This document shows positions 7,072-15,501 of a DNA stretch of 64,000 nucleotides, piece after piece; within the stretch, counting starts at the first letter, position 1; each line of letters begins with the position of its first letter. Made by a program: the position numbers and the translations under genes. The notes beneath the pieces are model-generated. The model saw only the letters and a program-made list of their open reading frames with translations. It ran no database searches and had not been told where the DNA came from. The DNA lies in assembly GCA_050952465.1 (NCBI GenBank), contig JBMNKZ010000006.1:1-64000 (forward strand), given 5' to 3'. The stretch comes from DUPU01 sp050952465 (GTDB lineage: Bacteria; Bacillota; Dehalobacteriia; Dehalobacteriales; Dehalobacteriaceae).

Positions 7072-9252
7072 ATGGGATATGATAGTTTTGGCCTTAAAAT
7101 CGGCATCGAGGGCGAAAGGGAGTTCAAAAATGCCTTAAAAGAAATTAACCAGAGTTTTAAGGTGCTAGGCTCGGAAATGAATCTGGTTACATCCCAGTTT
7201 GATAAACAGGATAAATCCATTCAGGCAATAACAGCCAGAAATAATGTACTAAATAAAGAGATTGAAGCACAGAAGGAAAAAATTAGCACCTTGGAAGCTG
7301 CCCTAAAAAATGCCTCTGATTCATTTGGTGAAACAGATCGCAGAACCCAGAATTGGGCTACCCAGCTTAATAACGCCAAAGCAGAACTTAATAATATGGA
7401 ACGAGAGTTGGAGGAGTCCGCCGCCGATGCGGATAAACTTGGCGATGAACTGGAGGAAACGGGTAAATCTGCAGATGGAGCTGGGAGTAGGTTTGAGAAA
7501 CTAGGCGGTATCTTAAAAGGTGTCGGAGCGGCAATGGGTACAGTGGCCGTCGCAGCCGGTGCTGCTGCGATAAAACTAGGCAAAGAGGTGGTACAACAGT
7601 TCGGTGAGCTGGAGCAGAATCTTGGTGGCTCGGAAGCCGTGTTTGGCAAATATGCTGCGTCAATTCAAAAGGCGGGCGAGGAAGCATATAAAAACCTCGG
7701 CGTGTCGCAAAGTGAGTATCTGGCTACCGCCAACAAGATGGGTGCCTTGTTCCAAGGCTCCGGCATTGAACAGCAAAAAAGCCTTGAATTGACGGAAAAG
7801 GCAATGCAAAGGGCGGCAGATATGGCCTCCGTGATGGGCATCGATATGCAGATGGCTCTGGAATCTGTGGCGGGAGCAGCCAAGGGAAACTTCACAATGA
7901 TGGATAATTTGGGTGTCGCCATGAATGCCACCAACATTGAAGCCTACGCCCTCGCCAAGGGCTTAGATTTCACCTGGGCGTCTGCTTCAAATGCCGAAAA
8001 AGCTGAAGTTGCGATGCAGATGTTCTTTGAAAATACAGAGCAGTATGCCGGAAACTTTGCCAGGGAGTCCACCCAGACCATAACCGGTTCGATTGGGTTG
8101 ATGCAAGCGGCTCTTGGCTCTTTCACAGCTGGATTAGGCAATGCTAATGCTGACATGACAAATTTGACACAGAATCTTGTGGAGGCCTTTCAGGCGGTAG
8201 TTAAAAACATTGTGCCTGTCTTAGAGAATATTGTAACAGCTCTCCCAATAGCAATGGACGCGATTTTATCGGCGATTGGTGACCTGCTTCCTACACTTCT
8301 TAATACTGTCACGAATGTGTTCAGCCAGGTGTTGGAAACGATTTTAAGTTTACTGCCAGAACTTATTCCAGCTACAGTTGATGCGGTTATGACGATTGTC
8401 GGTGCACTCATTGATAACCTCCCGCTGTTAATTGATGCCGCAGTGCAGCTTATTACCGCGCTTGTGGAAGGCTTGGGCCTTGCTTTGCCGGAACTGGTTC
8501 CTGCGGCGATGAGTGCGGTGATAACAATCGTACAAGGGCTGCTTGAGAACATGGATAAAGTCATCGAGGCGGCCTTTGCCATAATAACTGGATTGGCGGA
8601 AGGGCTTTTAAATGCTCTGCCCCAGCTTATTGAGGCGTTGCCTCATATCATTACTAGCATCATTAATTTTATTACAGAAAATCTGCCCACAATTATTGGA
8701 TTGGGTGTTGAACTTACCATTAAGCTTGCAGCCGGATTGATTCAGGCCTTGCCTCAATTAGTCGCAAGCCTGCCGCAAATCGTCGCCGCTATTATAACTG
8801 GTATAGGAAAAGCTGCCGTCTCCATAGTGGAGATTGGCAAAAATATTATACAGGGTCTTTGGAATGGAATATCCTCTATGCTGGGTTGGATCCAAAGTAA
8901 AGTAAACAGCATGGTAAGCGGTATAGTAAGTAGCATGAAAGGGGTACTAGGGATCCGCTCACCATCTAAGGTCTTTGCCGGTATTGGTGAAAACATGGGT
9001 CAAGGCATCGGAGAAGGCTTTACGAGTGCCATGAAAGATGTAGAAAAAGAAATGGCTGGGGCTATTCCTACCGACTTTGATTTAGATATGAATAGTGTAG
9101 TCAGCGGCGTAGATACCGGAAATAGCGGTGCAATCTTTGATGTTACTATTCCATTAACCATTGACGGGAACATCTTAACCCGAGTCATAGCCCAGCTGCA
9201 GTGGAACCAAAATACCGTCACCGTCAGAAACCTGGGAGTGGCCGGAGCTTAA
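7072..9252 (+). CDS. Phage tail tape measure protein
   Basis: 726 aa. Residues ~30-145 are a long coiled coil (repeated KEIEAQKEKISTLEAAL-type heptads). Residues ~150-340 form the conserved tape-measure core (GGSEAVFGKYA, MGIDMQMALESVAGAAKGNFTMMDNLG). Several hydrophobic amphipathic repeats follow (ALPQLIEALPHI and variants), and then the GIRSPSKVFAGIGENMGQGIGEGF motif. It sets tail length and helps DNA entry. ATG 7072 is preceded by GGAGG. Intact, although neighbours on both sides carry frameshifts. Confidence 0.93.
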   Translation: MGYDSFGLKIGIEGEREFKNALKEINQSFKVLGSEMNLVTSQFDKQDKSIQAITARNNVLNKEIEAQKEKISTLEAALKNASDSFGETDRRTQNWATQLNNAKAELNNMERELEESAADADKLGDELEETGKSADGAGSRFEKLGGILKGVGAAMGTVAVAAGAAAIKLGKEVVQQFGELEQNLGGSEAVFGKYAASIQKAGEEAYKNLGVSQSEYLATANKMGALFQGSGIEQQKSLELTEKAMQRAADMASVMGIDMQMALESVAGAAKGNFTMMDNLGVAMNATNIEAYALAKGLDFTWASASNAEKAEVAMQMFFENTEQYAGNFARESTQTITGSIGLMQAALGSFTAGLGNANADMTNLTQNLVEAFQAVVKNIVPVLENIVTALPIAMDAILSAIGDLLPTLLNTVTNVFSQVLETILSLLPELIPATVDAVMTIVGALIDNLPLLIDAAVQLITALVEGLGLALPELVPAAMSAVITIVQGLLENMDKVIEAAFAIITGLAEGLLNALPQLIEALPHIITSIINFITENLPTIIGLGVELTIKLAAGLIQALPQLVASLPQIVAAIITGIGKAAVSIVEIGKNIIQGLWNGISSMLGWIQSKVNSMVSGIVSSMKGVLGIRSPSKVFAGIGENMGQGIGEGFTSAMKDVEKEMAGAIPTDFDLDMNSVVSGVDTGNSGAIFDVTIPLTIDGNILTRVIAQLQWNQNTVTVRNLGVAGA

Positions 9253-9277
9253 ATAAAGTAAAGGAGGGCAGCTTGGT

Positions 9278-10407
9278 ATGATTGACATCTATGCAGGAAG
9301 TACGCTCATTCAAGGTATTAAAAAAGTCATGAGTGCCAATTTAAGGGAAACCCTGGACGGGGAATATACCCTGTCTTTTACCGTACTGGCCAAGTCTGCC
9401 CTGGCTTTAAAAACCCGGCAGGTAGCAAAACTTGATGGCCAGTATTTTGAGATTGTGCAGATTAGTAAATCCCTTCAGGGAGATCTACCTATCTGCTCAG
9501 TCTTGTGTGAACATGTATCCTATCTGCTTAATCATGAAATGTATAACATCACTGAATTTGATTTCACTGGAGATCCTACGGAAGGATTAACCCAAGTTTT
9601 AGCGGGTACTCCTTTTACTGCCGGTATCGTTGATTTCACCGATAGTGTTACCATGAAAATCAACCAAAAGGTCTCTAGAAGAGCAGCCCTAATGCAGTAT
9701 ATCGCCATTTTAGGCGGGGAGATTGAATATGACTGGTTACCAGATCAATATCAGAAGCCACAGAGGAAGTTAGCGAATACCAGCTGGTGATGGATACCAA
9801 AAACGTAACCAATGTGGCTGTATCCTATGATTCTCGGGAAAATAGCTCTTCCTATGATATTGCCTTTTTTAAACTGCTGGATTTATCTGTTGGAGACAAT
9901 GTCCAGATAGTCTTTAATCCTCTGGGCATCAATGTTAAAACCAGGATTATCTCCTTAGAGTATAATCCCTTCTATAGATATAACATCCGGGTGGAAGTAG
10001 GCTCCTACCGGCCCAGTATCTCCGATACCTTCTACCGGATAGAAAGCTCTATTACCGGGGTGAGCCATTCGGTTGATAATGTGCAAAACCAGGTCTGGGA
10101 CCTGCAGGTGTCTTACACCATAGTTAAAGAGCTATCAATAGTTGATAACACCATCAATGTCACCTACGAAGTAGAAAAAGGTGAGAGCCATCAATATCAT
10201 GCTCAATATAGTTTTACTACCGATGGCAGTGGCAGGATTACCAGTATTACCCTAGAAGATATATTCTCAGAGCTTTTATTAAAAGAAGTAGCTTCGTTAT
10301 TAGTGGATGCAGCAGCTTTCGAAGTTACCTATGCTGATGGCAGTACAGCAAATTATACCTATACTACTGACAGTAGCGGCAGAATCACTGCCATTGAAAA
10401 AGTCTAA
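9278..10407 (+). pseudogene. Prophage tail endopeptidase/tip protein (Tal-like), split by frameshifts
   Basis: The N-terminal part (9278 to ~9738) and C-terminal part (from ~9760 to 10407) belong to one tail-tip protein of the prophage endopeptidase-tail family. N-terminal marks are MIDIYAGSTLIQG and CEHVSYLLNH; C-terminal marks are NVTNVAVSYDSREN and GDNVQIVFNPLGINVKTRI. Between them three frames follow one another: ..IEYD, then GYQINIRSHRGS in +1, then TEEVSEYQLVMDTKNV in +1 again. Two single-base gains, or a small rearrangement, would explain it. The C-terminal ORF could start alone at 9787 behind CTGGTG but lacks a clear ribosome site. The usual distal tail (Dit) gene is absent between this and the tape measure. 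Confidence 0.75.
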
Positions 10408-10419
10408 AGGGGGGAAAGT

Positions 10420-11481
10420 ATGACTTATCATCGCAATTTTAATAATACCTTAGCTATCTGGACTGCTTTTGGAGGCCGGGGAAGTATCGTTCTCCCTATT
10501 CCAACACTCAACTGGAGCAAGAAATATTATAACGACTTCGGCTATACCCAGTATGGCAGCGAAAAACAGATTGATGTATATGATAACGGAGTTGCCCAAA
10601 TTGCAGTCTATTATGCCAAAACCCCCTATATGTCCTACTACAACCAAACTACTAAAAAGTGGACAGTAGTTAGTGTACCCTGGTGGAGCTACGGACAACC
10701 TTATATCCTCTGGGCTGGTGATGGTGTGTTTTTGGCCTGCATTGTGGGGATGGCGAACATCATCGCTTCCTTTGACGGGATAACCTGGTACAATGCTGGT
10801 TATTGTGAGGGAGCCAAAAACGATATGATCTGCGGGGCTTATGACCCTTCAACCGAATGCGGCGTAGTATCCTGGTGGTACTATAAATCTCCCCTTTATT
10901 ATAGCTACGATTCTTTGGAGGAGCGGACTGCCTGGATCCTGGTCGGGGCTGATGGGGTATCGGTACCGGCTTTTAGATATTTAACTGCCCATAAAGGATA
11001 TTTTGTGGGGATTGTAAGTAACAGTAAGGAAATAGCTAGAGCCAGTTCCAGCAGTCCTGGCAGCTGGTCCACTACTATTCAAGAGGACTTAAATGAAACA
11101 ACTTATATGAACATCCGCTCCATTAATGGAAAGCTCTTTGTTATGAAATACAATTATATATCCGATAAATACCATGTAAAGCTTTGTATGTTAAATGACA
11201 GTGCTACTGAAGTGATAGAAACAAATCTATATAATGTGGGAGGCTTAGCTGATAACAACATCCATAACCCCAACAACATCATCTGGATGGCAGATTGGGG
11301 TAAATATGCCCTCTTTGCGGAAGAGATGCTCTATGTTTCAGCTGATGGCCTGTACTGGGAAGGAGTAGAACAACCGGGGCTTAGTGTTATCGGTTCGGAT
11401 AACTTAGATGGTGCTATTTATGTGCCGGGAGATGGCTTTTATATAAAGGCCACGGGTTATGTATTCTATGCTCCTTATTAA
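10420..11481 (+). CDS. Putative tail-associated beta-propeller-like protein
   Basis: 353 aa, GGGGGGAAAG ribosome site, immediately after the tail tip gene. Repeating Trp/Tyr-rich motifs resemble sialidase/BNR-type beta-propeller blades (ASFDGITWYNAGY, YDSLEERTAWILVGADG, VSADGLYWEGV), each with a D-G-x-x-W/Y kernel. It likely forms part of the tip or receptor-binding apparatus. I see no catalytic residues, so binding rather than hydrolysis is the better guess. Confidence 0.6.
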   Translation: MTYHRNFNNTLAIWTAFGGRGSIVLPIPTLNWSKKYYNDFGYTQYGSEKQIDVYDNGVAQIAVYYAKTPYMSYYNQTTKKWTVVSVPWWSYGQPYILWAGDGVFLACIVGMANIIASFDGITWYNAGYCEGAKNDMICGAYDPSTECGVVSWWYYKSPLYYSYDSLEERTAWILVGADGVSVPAFRYLTAHKGYFVGIVSNSKEIARASSSSPGSWSTTIQEDLNETTYMNIRSINGKLFVMKYNYISDKYHVKLCMLNDSATEVIETNLYNVGGLADNNIHNPNNIIWMADWGKYALFAEEMLYVSADGLYWEGVEQPGLSVIGSDNLDGAIYVPGDGFYIKATGYVFYAPY

Positions 11482-11509
11482 AGCGAATTAAAAAATTCCA
11501 GGGAATAAT

Positions 11510-11539
11510 TACGCCTTAAAAGCTTAGGGCGTATTTTTT
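11510..11539 (+). terminator. Terminator after tail module
   Basis: TACGCCTTA and TAGGGCGTA arms followed by T6, between the tail protein and the holin. Confidence 0.7.
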
Positions 11540-11556
11540 ATGTAGAAAGCGAGGTA

Positions 11557-11970
11557 ATGAAAATGAAAGAAATATGGACCTACATACAAATCGCCATTAC
11601 CGCCATCGGTGGTTGGCTGGGCTGGTTTTTAGGCGGCCTTGATGGATTCTTATATGCCCTGGTAGCTTTTGTGGTCCTGGACTATATTACCGGGGTGATG
11701 TTGGCATTACTGGAAAAAAGGCTGTCCAGTGATATAGGGGCTCGGGGAATCTTTAAAAAAGTGATGATCTTTTGCCTGGTGGGCGTGGCCCATATTATTG
11801 ACAGCAATATTATCGGGGATGGTAGTGTAATTCGCACAGCGGTTATCTTCTTTTATTTATCCAATGAAGGAATCAGTATTGTCGAAAATGCATCCAAGAT
11901 TGGTCTTCCCATACCGGAAAAATTGAAGAACGTCTTGGCTCAGCTTCGTGAAGGTGGTGAGAGTAAATGA
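11557..11970 (+). CDS. Phage holin, phi29/toxin-secretion holin family
   Basis: 137 aa. Hydrophobic segments near residues 8-28, 30-52 and 70-105, with the family stretch FVVLDYITGVMLALLEK and KRLSSDIGARGIFKKV. It forms membrane lesions that release the endolysin. The start ATG 11557 follows GCGAGG. It overlaps the endolysin by 4 nt (ATGA), the classical holin-lysin arrangement. Confidence 0.9.
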   Translation: MKMKEIWTYIQIAITAIGGWLGWFLGGLDGFLYALVAFVVLDYITGVMLALLEKRLSSDIGARGIFKKVMIFCLVGVAHIIDSNIIGDGSVIRTAVIFFYLSNEGISIVENASKIGLPIPEKLKNVLAQLREGGESK

Positions 11971-12944
11971 ATCTAAGAAAACTCATTCTGACTGAAAATG
12001 CCTGCTACAAGGCAGGTAAAACCATTGTGCCAAAAGGCATCATGGTCCATAGCACAGGTGCCAACAACCCTTATCTTAAACGATATATTGGGCCGGATGA
12101 TGAACTCTTAGGTAAAAACCCGTATAGCAATCACTGGAATCAGGAAAGACCCGATGGCAGGCAAGTTTGCCCCCATGCTTTTATTGGGAAACTGGCTGAT
12201 GGCTCTATTGCTACTTACCAAACCCTTCCTTGGAATCATCGGGGCTGGCATGCAGGCGGCAGTGCTAATGATACACATATTGGACTTGAAATTTGCGAGG
12301 ATAATTTGACTGATGCTTCCTATTTTAATGCGGTCTACAAGGAAGCTATAGAGCTTTGTGTTTATCTTTGCAGGCTTTATAACCTGACGGAAAAGAACAT
12401 CATCGGCCACTATGAAGGATACCAGAGAGGAATTGCCAGTAATCATGGGGATCCGAAGCACTGGTTTTCTTTGCATGGAAAAAGTATGGATTCATTTAGA
12501 GCGGCAGTAAAAGCGGCACTTAATAAAACCGAGAATGAGAGCAGTTTTAGACTTGCCGTAGGAGATGTAGTGGAAATTAGAGCTTCGGCAACCAGGTATT
12601 ATCCCAGTGGACCATTAATACCTCCTTGGGTTAAAGATACCTATCATGAAGTAACGCAAATAACAGCTAGTGGTAAAGAGGTTCACAAAGGGGGTAAACG
12701 CTGTGTACTCCTGGGAAAGAAAGTTCATAAACTAACAGGCAGTGTGTCTGCAGGAATAATGACTTGGGTGGATATCGATGTGCTTAATTTAATCTCTTCC
12801 AAATTAAAAGAACCTATAACTACAGATCCGGCAAGGAAGTTTTATCGGGTGCAGGTTGGAGCCTTTGGTAATCAGGAAAATGCAGAAAAGCTGATGAAAG
12901 AACTGATTTGGGCCGGGTTCAAGGCCTATGTAAAGTATGAATAG
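11967..12944 (+). CDS. Endolysin: N-acetylmuramoyl-L-alanine amidase with SPOR-like C-terminus
   Basis: 325 aa. Residues ~20-190 are an Amidase_2/PGRP fold: GIMVHSTGANNP with the first zinc-ligand His, NHRGWHAGG, IGLEICED, and the later GIASNHGDPKHWF. A middle segment (~195-270) is SH3-like in pattern (VGDVVEI..). The end (FYRVQVGAFGNQENAEKLMKEL) is a SPOR domain for peptidoglycan binding. It cuts the glycan-stem peptide amide bond at lysis. No signal peptide, so it depends on the holin. Confidence 0.92.
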   Translation: MNLRKLILTENACYKAGKTIVPKGIMVHSTGANNPYLKRYIGPDDELLGKNPYSNHWNQERPDGRQVCPHAFIGKLADGSIATYQTLPWNHRGWHAGGSANDTHIGLEICEDNLTDASYFNAVYKEAIELCVYLCRLYNLTEKNIIGHYEGYQRGIASNHGDPKHWFSLHGKSMDSFRAAVKAALNKTENESSFRLAVGDVVEIRASATRYYPSGPLIPPWVKDTYHEVTQITASGKEVHKGGKRCVLLGKKVHKLTGSVSAGIMTWVDIDVLNLISSKLKEPITTDPARKFYRVQVGAFGNQENAEKLMKELIWAGFKAYVKYE

Positions 12945-13073
12945 AATGTAATTCTCGATTTCTACCATTTTGTATGATAATATAAAAACCAGGCACCGTA
13001 TAATTTGAATTTGCTTTTGCAATTGAAGTTTGCTTTTGCCGGGGTTCATGCTGATTATCAGATTATTTATTGA

Positions 13074-13102
13074 TTGATAGCAGATGAACGATATGGTATA
13101 AT
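13074..13102 (+). promoter_or_regulatory. SigmaA promoter of the second MNT gene
   Basis: TTGATA, 17 nt, TATAAT about 70 nt before the nucleotidyltransferase. The TGGTATAATTT -10 context is the same as in the promoter of the first cassette at 6069. Confidence 0.7.
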
Positions 13103-13170
13103 TTAACATGCAGCATAGATTATTAGTAGTAGGGATTAAACAATAATATTACAAGGCTGGAGGGATTAAA

Positions 13171-13479
13171 ATGGCCGCTCCTGTTATGGAAATATCAAAA
13201 GTTAATGAGATCGCCCGTCCGCTTTTTGAGCAATATAAAGTCAACCGTGTTGCGATATTTGGCTCTTTTGCTAAAGGGAATATAAAAAATGAAAGTGATA
13301 TTGATATTCTTGTTTCTTTTGAAAACAAGTATGATCTTCTTGATATAATTGGACTTAAACAGGATCTAGAAGAAATATTGGGTAGGAAGGTTGACTTACT
13401 CACTTTTAATTCATTGAAGGATGATGAGTTTTCGCAGATTATTCAAAGAGAGGCGAGGACTATATATGAAAAAAGTTGA
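13171..13479 (+). CDS. MNT-domain nucleotidyltransferase antitoxin (MntA-like), second copy
   Basis: 102 aa with the full minimal nucleotidyltransferase core FGSFAKGNIKNESDIDILVSF (GS...DxD) around residues 31-51, then EEILGRKVDLLTFNSLKD, typical of MntA partners of DUF86/HepT toxins. Ribosome site TGGAGGGA before ATG 13171. Its 3' end overlaps the start of a broken HepT frame by 14 nt. It is a different subfamily from the 6113 gene, so this is a separate acquisition. Confidence 0.85.
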   Translation: MAAPVMEISKVNEIARPLFEQYKVNRVAIFGSFAKGNIKNESDIDILVSFENKYDLLDIIGLKQDLEEILGRKVDLLTFNSLKDDEFSQIIQREARTIYEKS

Positions 13480-13561
13480 GACAATTTTATTGCATATAAA
13501 AGAAGTCAGCTGTGATATATAGAAATCTACTGAGGATGTCAGCAAAGGGAAAGTAGAATGA
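13466..13561 (+). pseudogene. HepT-like toxin remnant with nonsense codon
   Basis: From ATG 13466 the frame gives MKKVETILLHIKEVSCDI, then TAG (13520), then KSTEDVSKGKVE and TGA. DUF86/HepT toxins start this way (a helix ending SDIEKFTEDVSK), so the TAG sits where a Glu is expected and the rest of the ~110 aa protein is missing. The toxin is therefore dead while the upstream antitoxin gene is intact. Confidence 0.65.
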
Positions 13562-13671
13562 TTTTCTAATTAAAGTTTTCCGGACTTAGTGTTTGGAAAA
13601 ACGCCGAGAACCTGAAGAAAGAACTGGCCCGGGCTGATTCTATATAAAATATGAATAAAAGGGCTCCGAGA

Positions 13672-13706
13672 GAGTTGGTGTGTTAAACACATCGGCTCTT
13701 TTTTTT
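13672..13706 (+). terminator. Terminator before the recombinase operon
   Basis: An 11 bp stem (13672-13682 with 13688-13698, three wobbles) with a T-run of nine. Confidence 0.7.
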
Positions 13707-13884
13707 ATCCCTTTTTAGGTCAGTAATGACTTGATAAATACTCGTTTTAGAGGGAATATGTGACATGCAAAAAGCCTTTAAAGCCGCAATTTCAAGGGCT
13801 TTGGGCGATATATTTTTTCCGCTTTTAAGTTAAATGGCTACTAACCATGATGCGAAAAGCGGGATAAAGAAAGGAGGAGACAAA

Positions 13885-15501
13885 GTGAGTAATGCGTTGT
13901 TAGATGCTGTAGCTACAAATAATATTAATCCAGGCTTAGATCAAATGGTGAGTGTGCTTCCGATGTCGGATAAGAATAATTTTGATCAGGCCCCTCGAAA
14001 GCCGAGAGTTGCATCTTATTGTAGAGTGAGCACCGAAGAAGAGATTCAGCTTGGCTCCTTGGAGAACCAAGTTATCCACTACACAAACTACATCCGATCA
14101 AATAAAGAGTGGCAGTTTGTAGGTGTATTCTCAGATAGAGGCAAATCAGGGACTAAAACCGGAAGCCGTACCGGGTTTAATAGAATGATCCGTAGAGCCA
14201 TGGCTGGTGAAATTGATATTATCCTGTGTAAATCTATTTCACGGTTTGCGAGAAATGTTTTGGACACTCTAAATATTGTAAAATCACTAAGTGAAAAAGG
14301 CATAACAGTAATATTTGAGAAAGAAGCGATAAATACTTCGAAAATGTCCAGTTCAATATTATTGACTGTACTCGCCTTATTTGCCGAGGAAGAAAGCCGC
14401 AGCATTTCGGAAAACATTGAATGGTCATTAACAAAGCGATTTGAGAATGGAGAAGTAAGAGCTGTAAAGATACTTGGATATGATTTCAATAAGGATAAAG
14501 AATGGATAGTAGTAGAACGTGAAGCCGTAATTGTAAGAGAAGCTTATAGGTTGTTTCTCGAAGGCAAAAGCATGTCGGAAATTGCCGAGATATTCATTGA
14601 AAGGGGTTACAGAAAAAAGAATGGAAGAATTGATTGGGACGGGAGCGGTGTTAGGGGGCTTCTAACTAATGAACGCTATACCGGTGATGTGCTTAGCAGA
14701 AAGACCTGCACCCTAGATTTTAGAAGCCATGAATCTGTAGTAAATGATGGCCACAAGCCCCAATATTATATTGAAAATCATCATGAAGGAATTATATCAA
14801 AGGAAGATTTTCAACGGGTTCAAGATATTCTTGCTAATAATGTTTCCTCGGGGAAAAGAGTTAAGCACAAAACATATCCTTTATCTAAAAGATTAAAATG
14901 CACTAATTGTGGGGCTAATTTCCATCGGCAGGAGAATCCAAATGGGAAGGTTGATTGGATATGTAGCACCAGCAAGAAAAGTAAAAAATTATGCAAGATG
15001 AAATCTATCAGCGAAGAACAGATTGAAAAGTTGTTAAAGGAAGGATTCTATAAAAGGTACGGAGACAATATAACTACTGACGGTAACCGGTTTAAAAAGC
15101 AGTTAATGAAAGAATTGATGAATGCTGAGGCAGCCCGTGACCGGGAGCAAAACCTTCTTAGGGTAAAATTGGAAAAGATCCTAATAGAAGAAAATAAGGC
15201 TGTAATCGATGGCTTAGAAACCGGGCCTATTAAAGAAAAGAGAATTGCTATAGAAAATCAAATTGCTGAAAGAGCTGCAGATTGGGAGCTATTTGATAGG
15301 GATGAAACCTTCCGAAGAAAGGCACTGGATAAATTGAAAGACCTACAATCGGTACAATCAATAAATAGAATATTGGATATATCTTTTATGAGAGCCTGGG
15401 TGATTCGAATTATAGTCGAGTCACCTTATTTATTTACCGTAAAGTGGATTGATGGAAGCAAAACGGTAGTGGGGCAGTTCAGAAGGAGGTATATTTTATG
15501 A
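13885..15501 (+). CDS. Large serine recombinase 1
   Basis: 538 aa site-specific recombinase, probably a phage/element integrase. Resolvase catalytic domain with YCRVST (nucleophile S49), then SGTKTGSRTGFNRM and CKSISRFARN (catalytic Arg cluster). The recombinase domain follows (YTGDVLSRKT, NHHEGIISKEDF), then a zinc ribbon (CTNCG...C...C near 350-385) and a coiled coil. GTG 13885 is chosen for the AAGGAGG at 13871-13877; an in-frame ATG at 13834 has no ribosome site. Overlaps recombinase 2 by ATGA, so the two are translationally coupled. Confidence 0.92.
   Translation: MSNALLDAVATNNINPGLDQMVSVLPMSDKNNFDQAPRKPRVASYCRVSTEEEIQLGSLENQVIHYTNYIRSNKEWQFVGVFSDRGKSGTKTGSRTGFNRMIRRAMAGEIDIILCKSISRFARNVLDTLNIVKSLSEKGITVIFEKEAINTSKMSSSILLTVLALFAEEESRSISENIEWSLTKRFENGEVRAVKILGYDFNKDKEWIVVEREAVIVREAYRLFLEGKSMSEIAEIFIERGYRKKNGRIDWDGSGVRGLLTNERYTGDVLSRKTCTLDFRSHESVVNDGHKPQYYIENHHEGIISKEDFQRVQDILANNVSSGKRVKHKTYPLSKRLKCTNCGANFHRQENPNGKVDWICSTSKKSKKLCKMKSISEEQIEKLLKEGFYKRYGDNITTDGNRFKKQLMKELMNAEAARDREQNLLRVKLEKILIEENKAVIDGLETGPIKEKRIAIENQIAERAADWELFDRDETFRRKALDKLKDLQSVQSINRILDISFMRAWVIRIIVESPYLFTVKWIDGSKTVVGQFRRRYIL

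Noticed and set aside
7221..9221. Long minus-strand frames inside the tape measure gene
   Set aside because: Mirror frames of a codon-biased repetitive gene, without ribosome sites or sensible protein composition.
13834..13884. Longer N-terminus for recombinase 1 from ATG 13834
   Set aside because: No ribosome site there, whereas AAGGAGG is placed correctly for GTG 13885.
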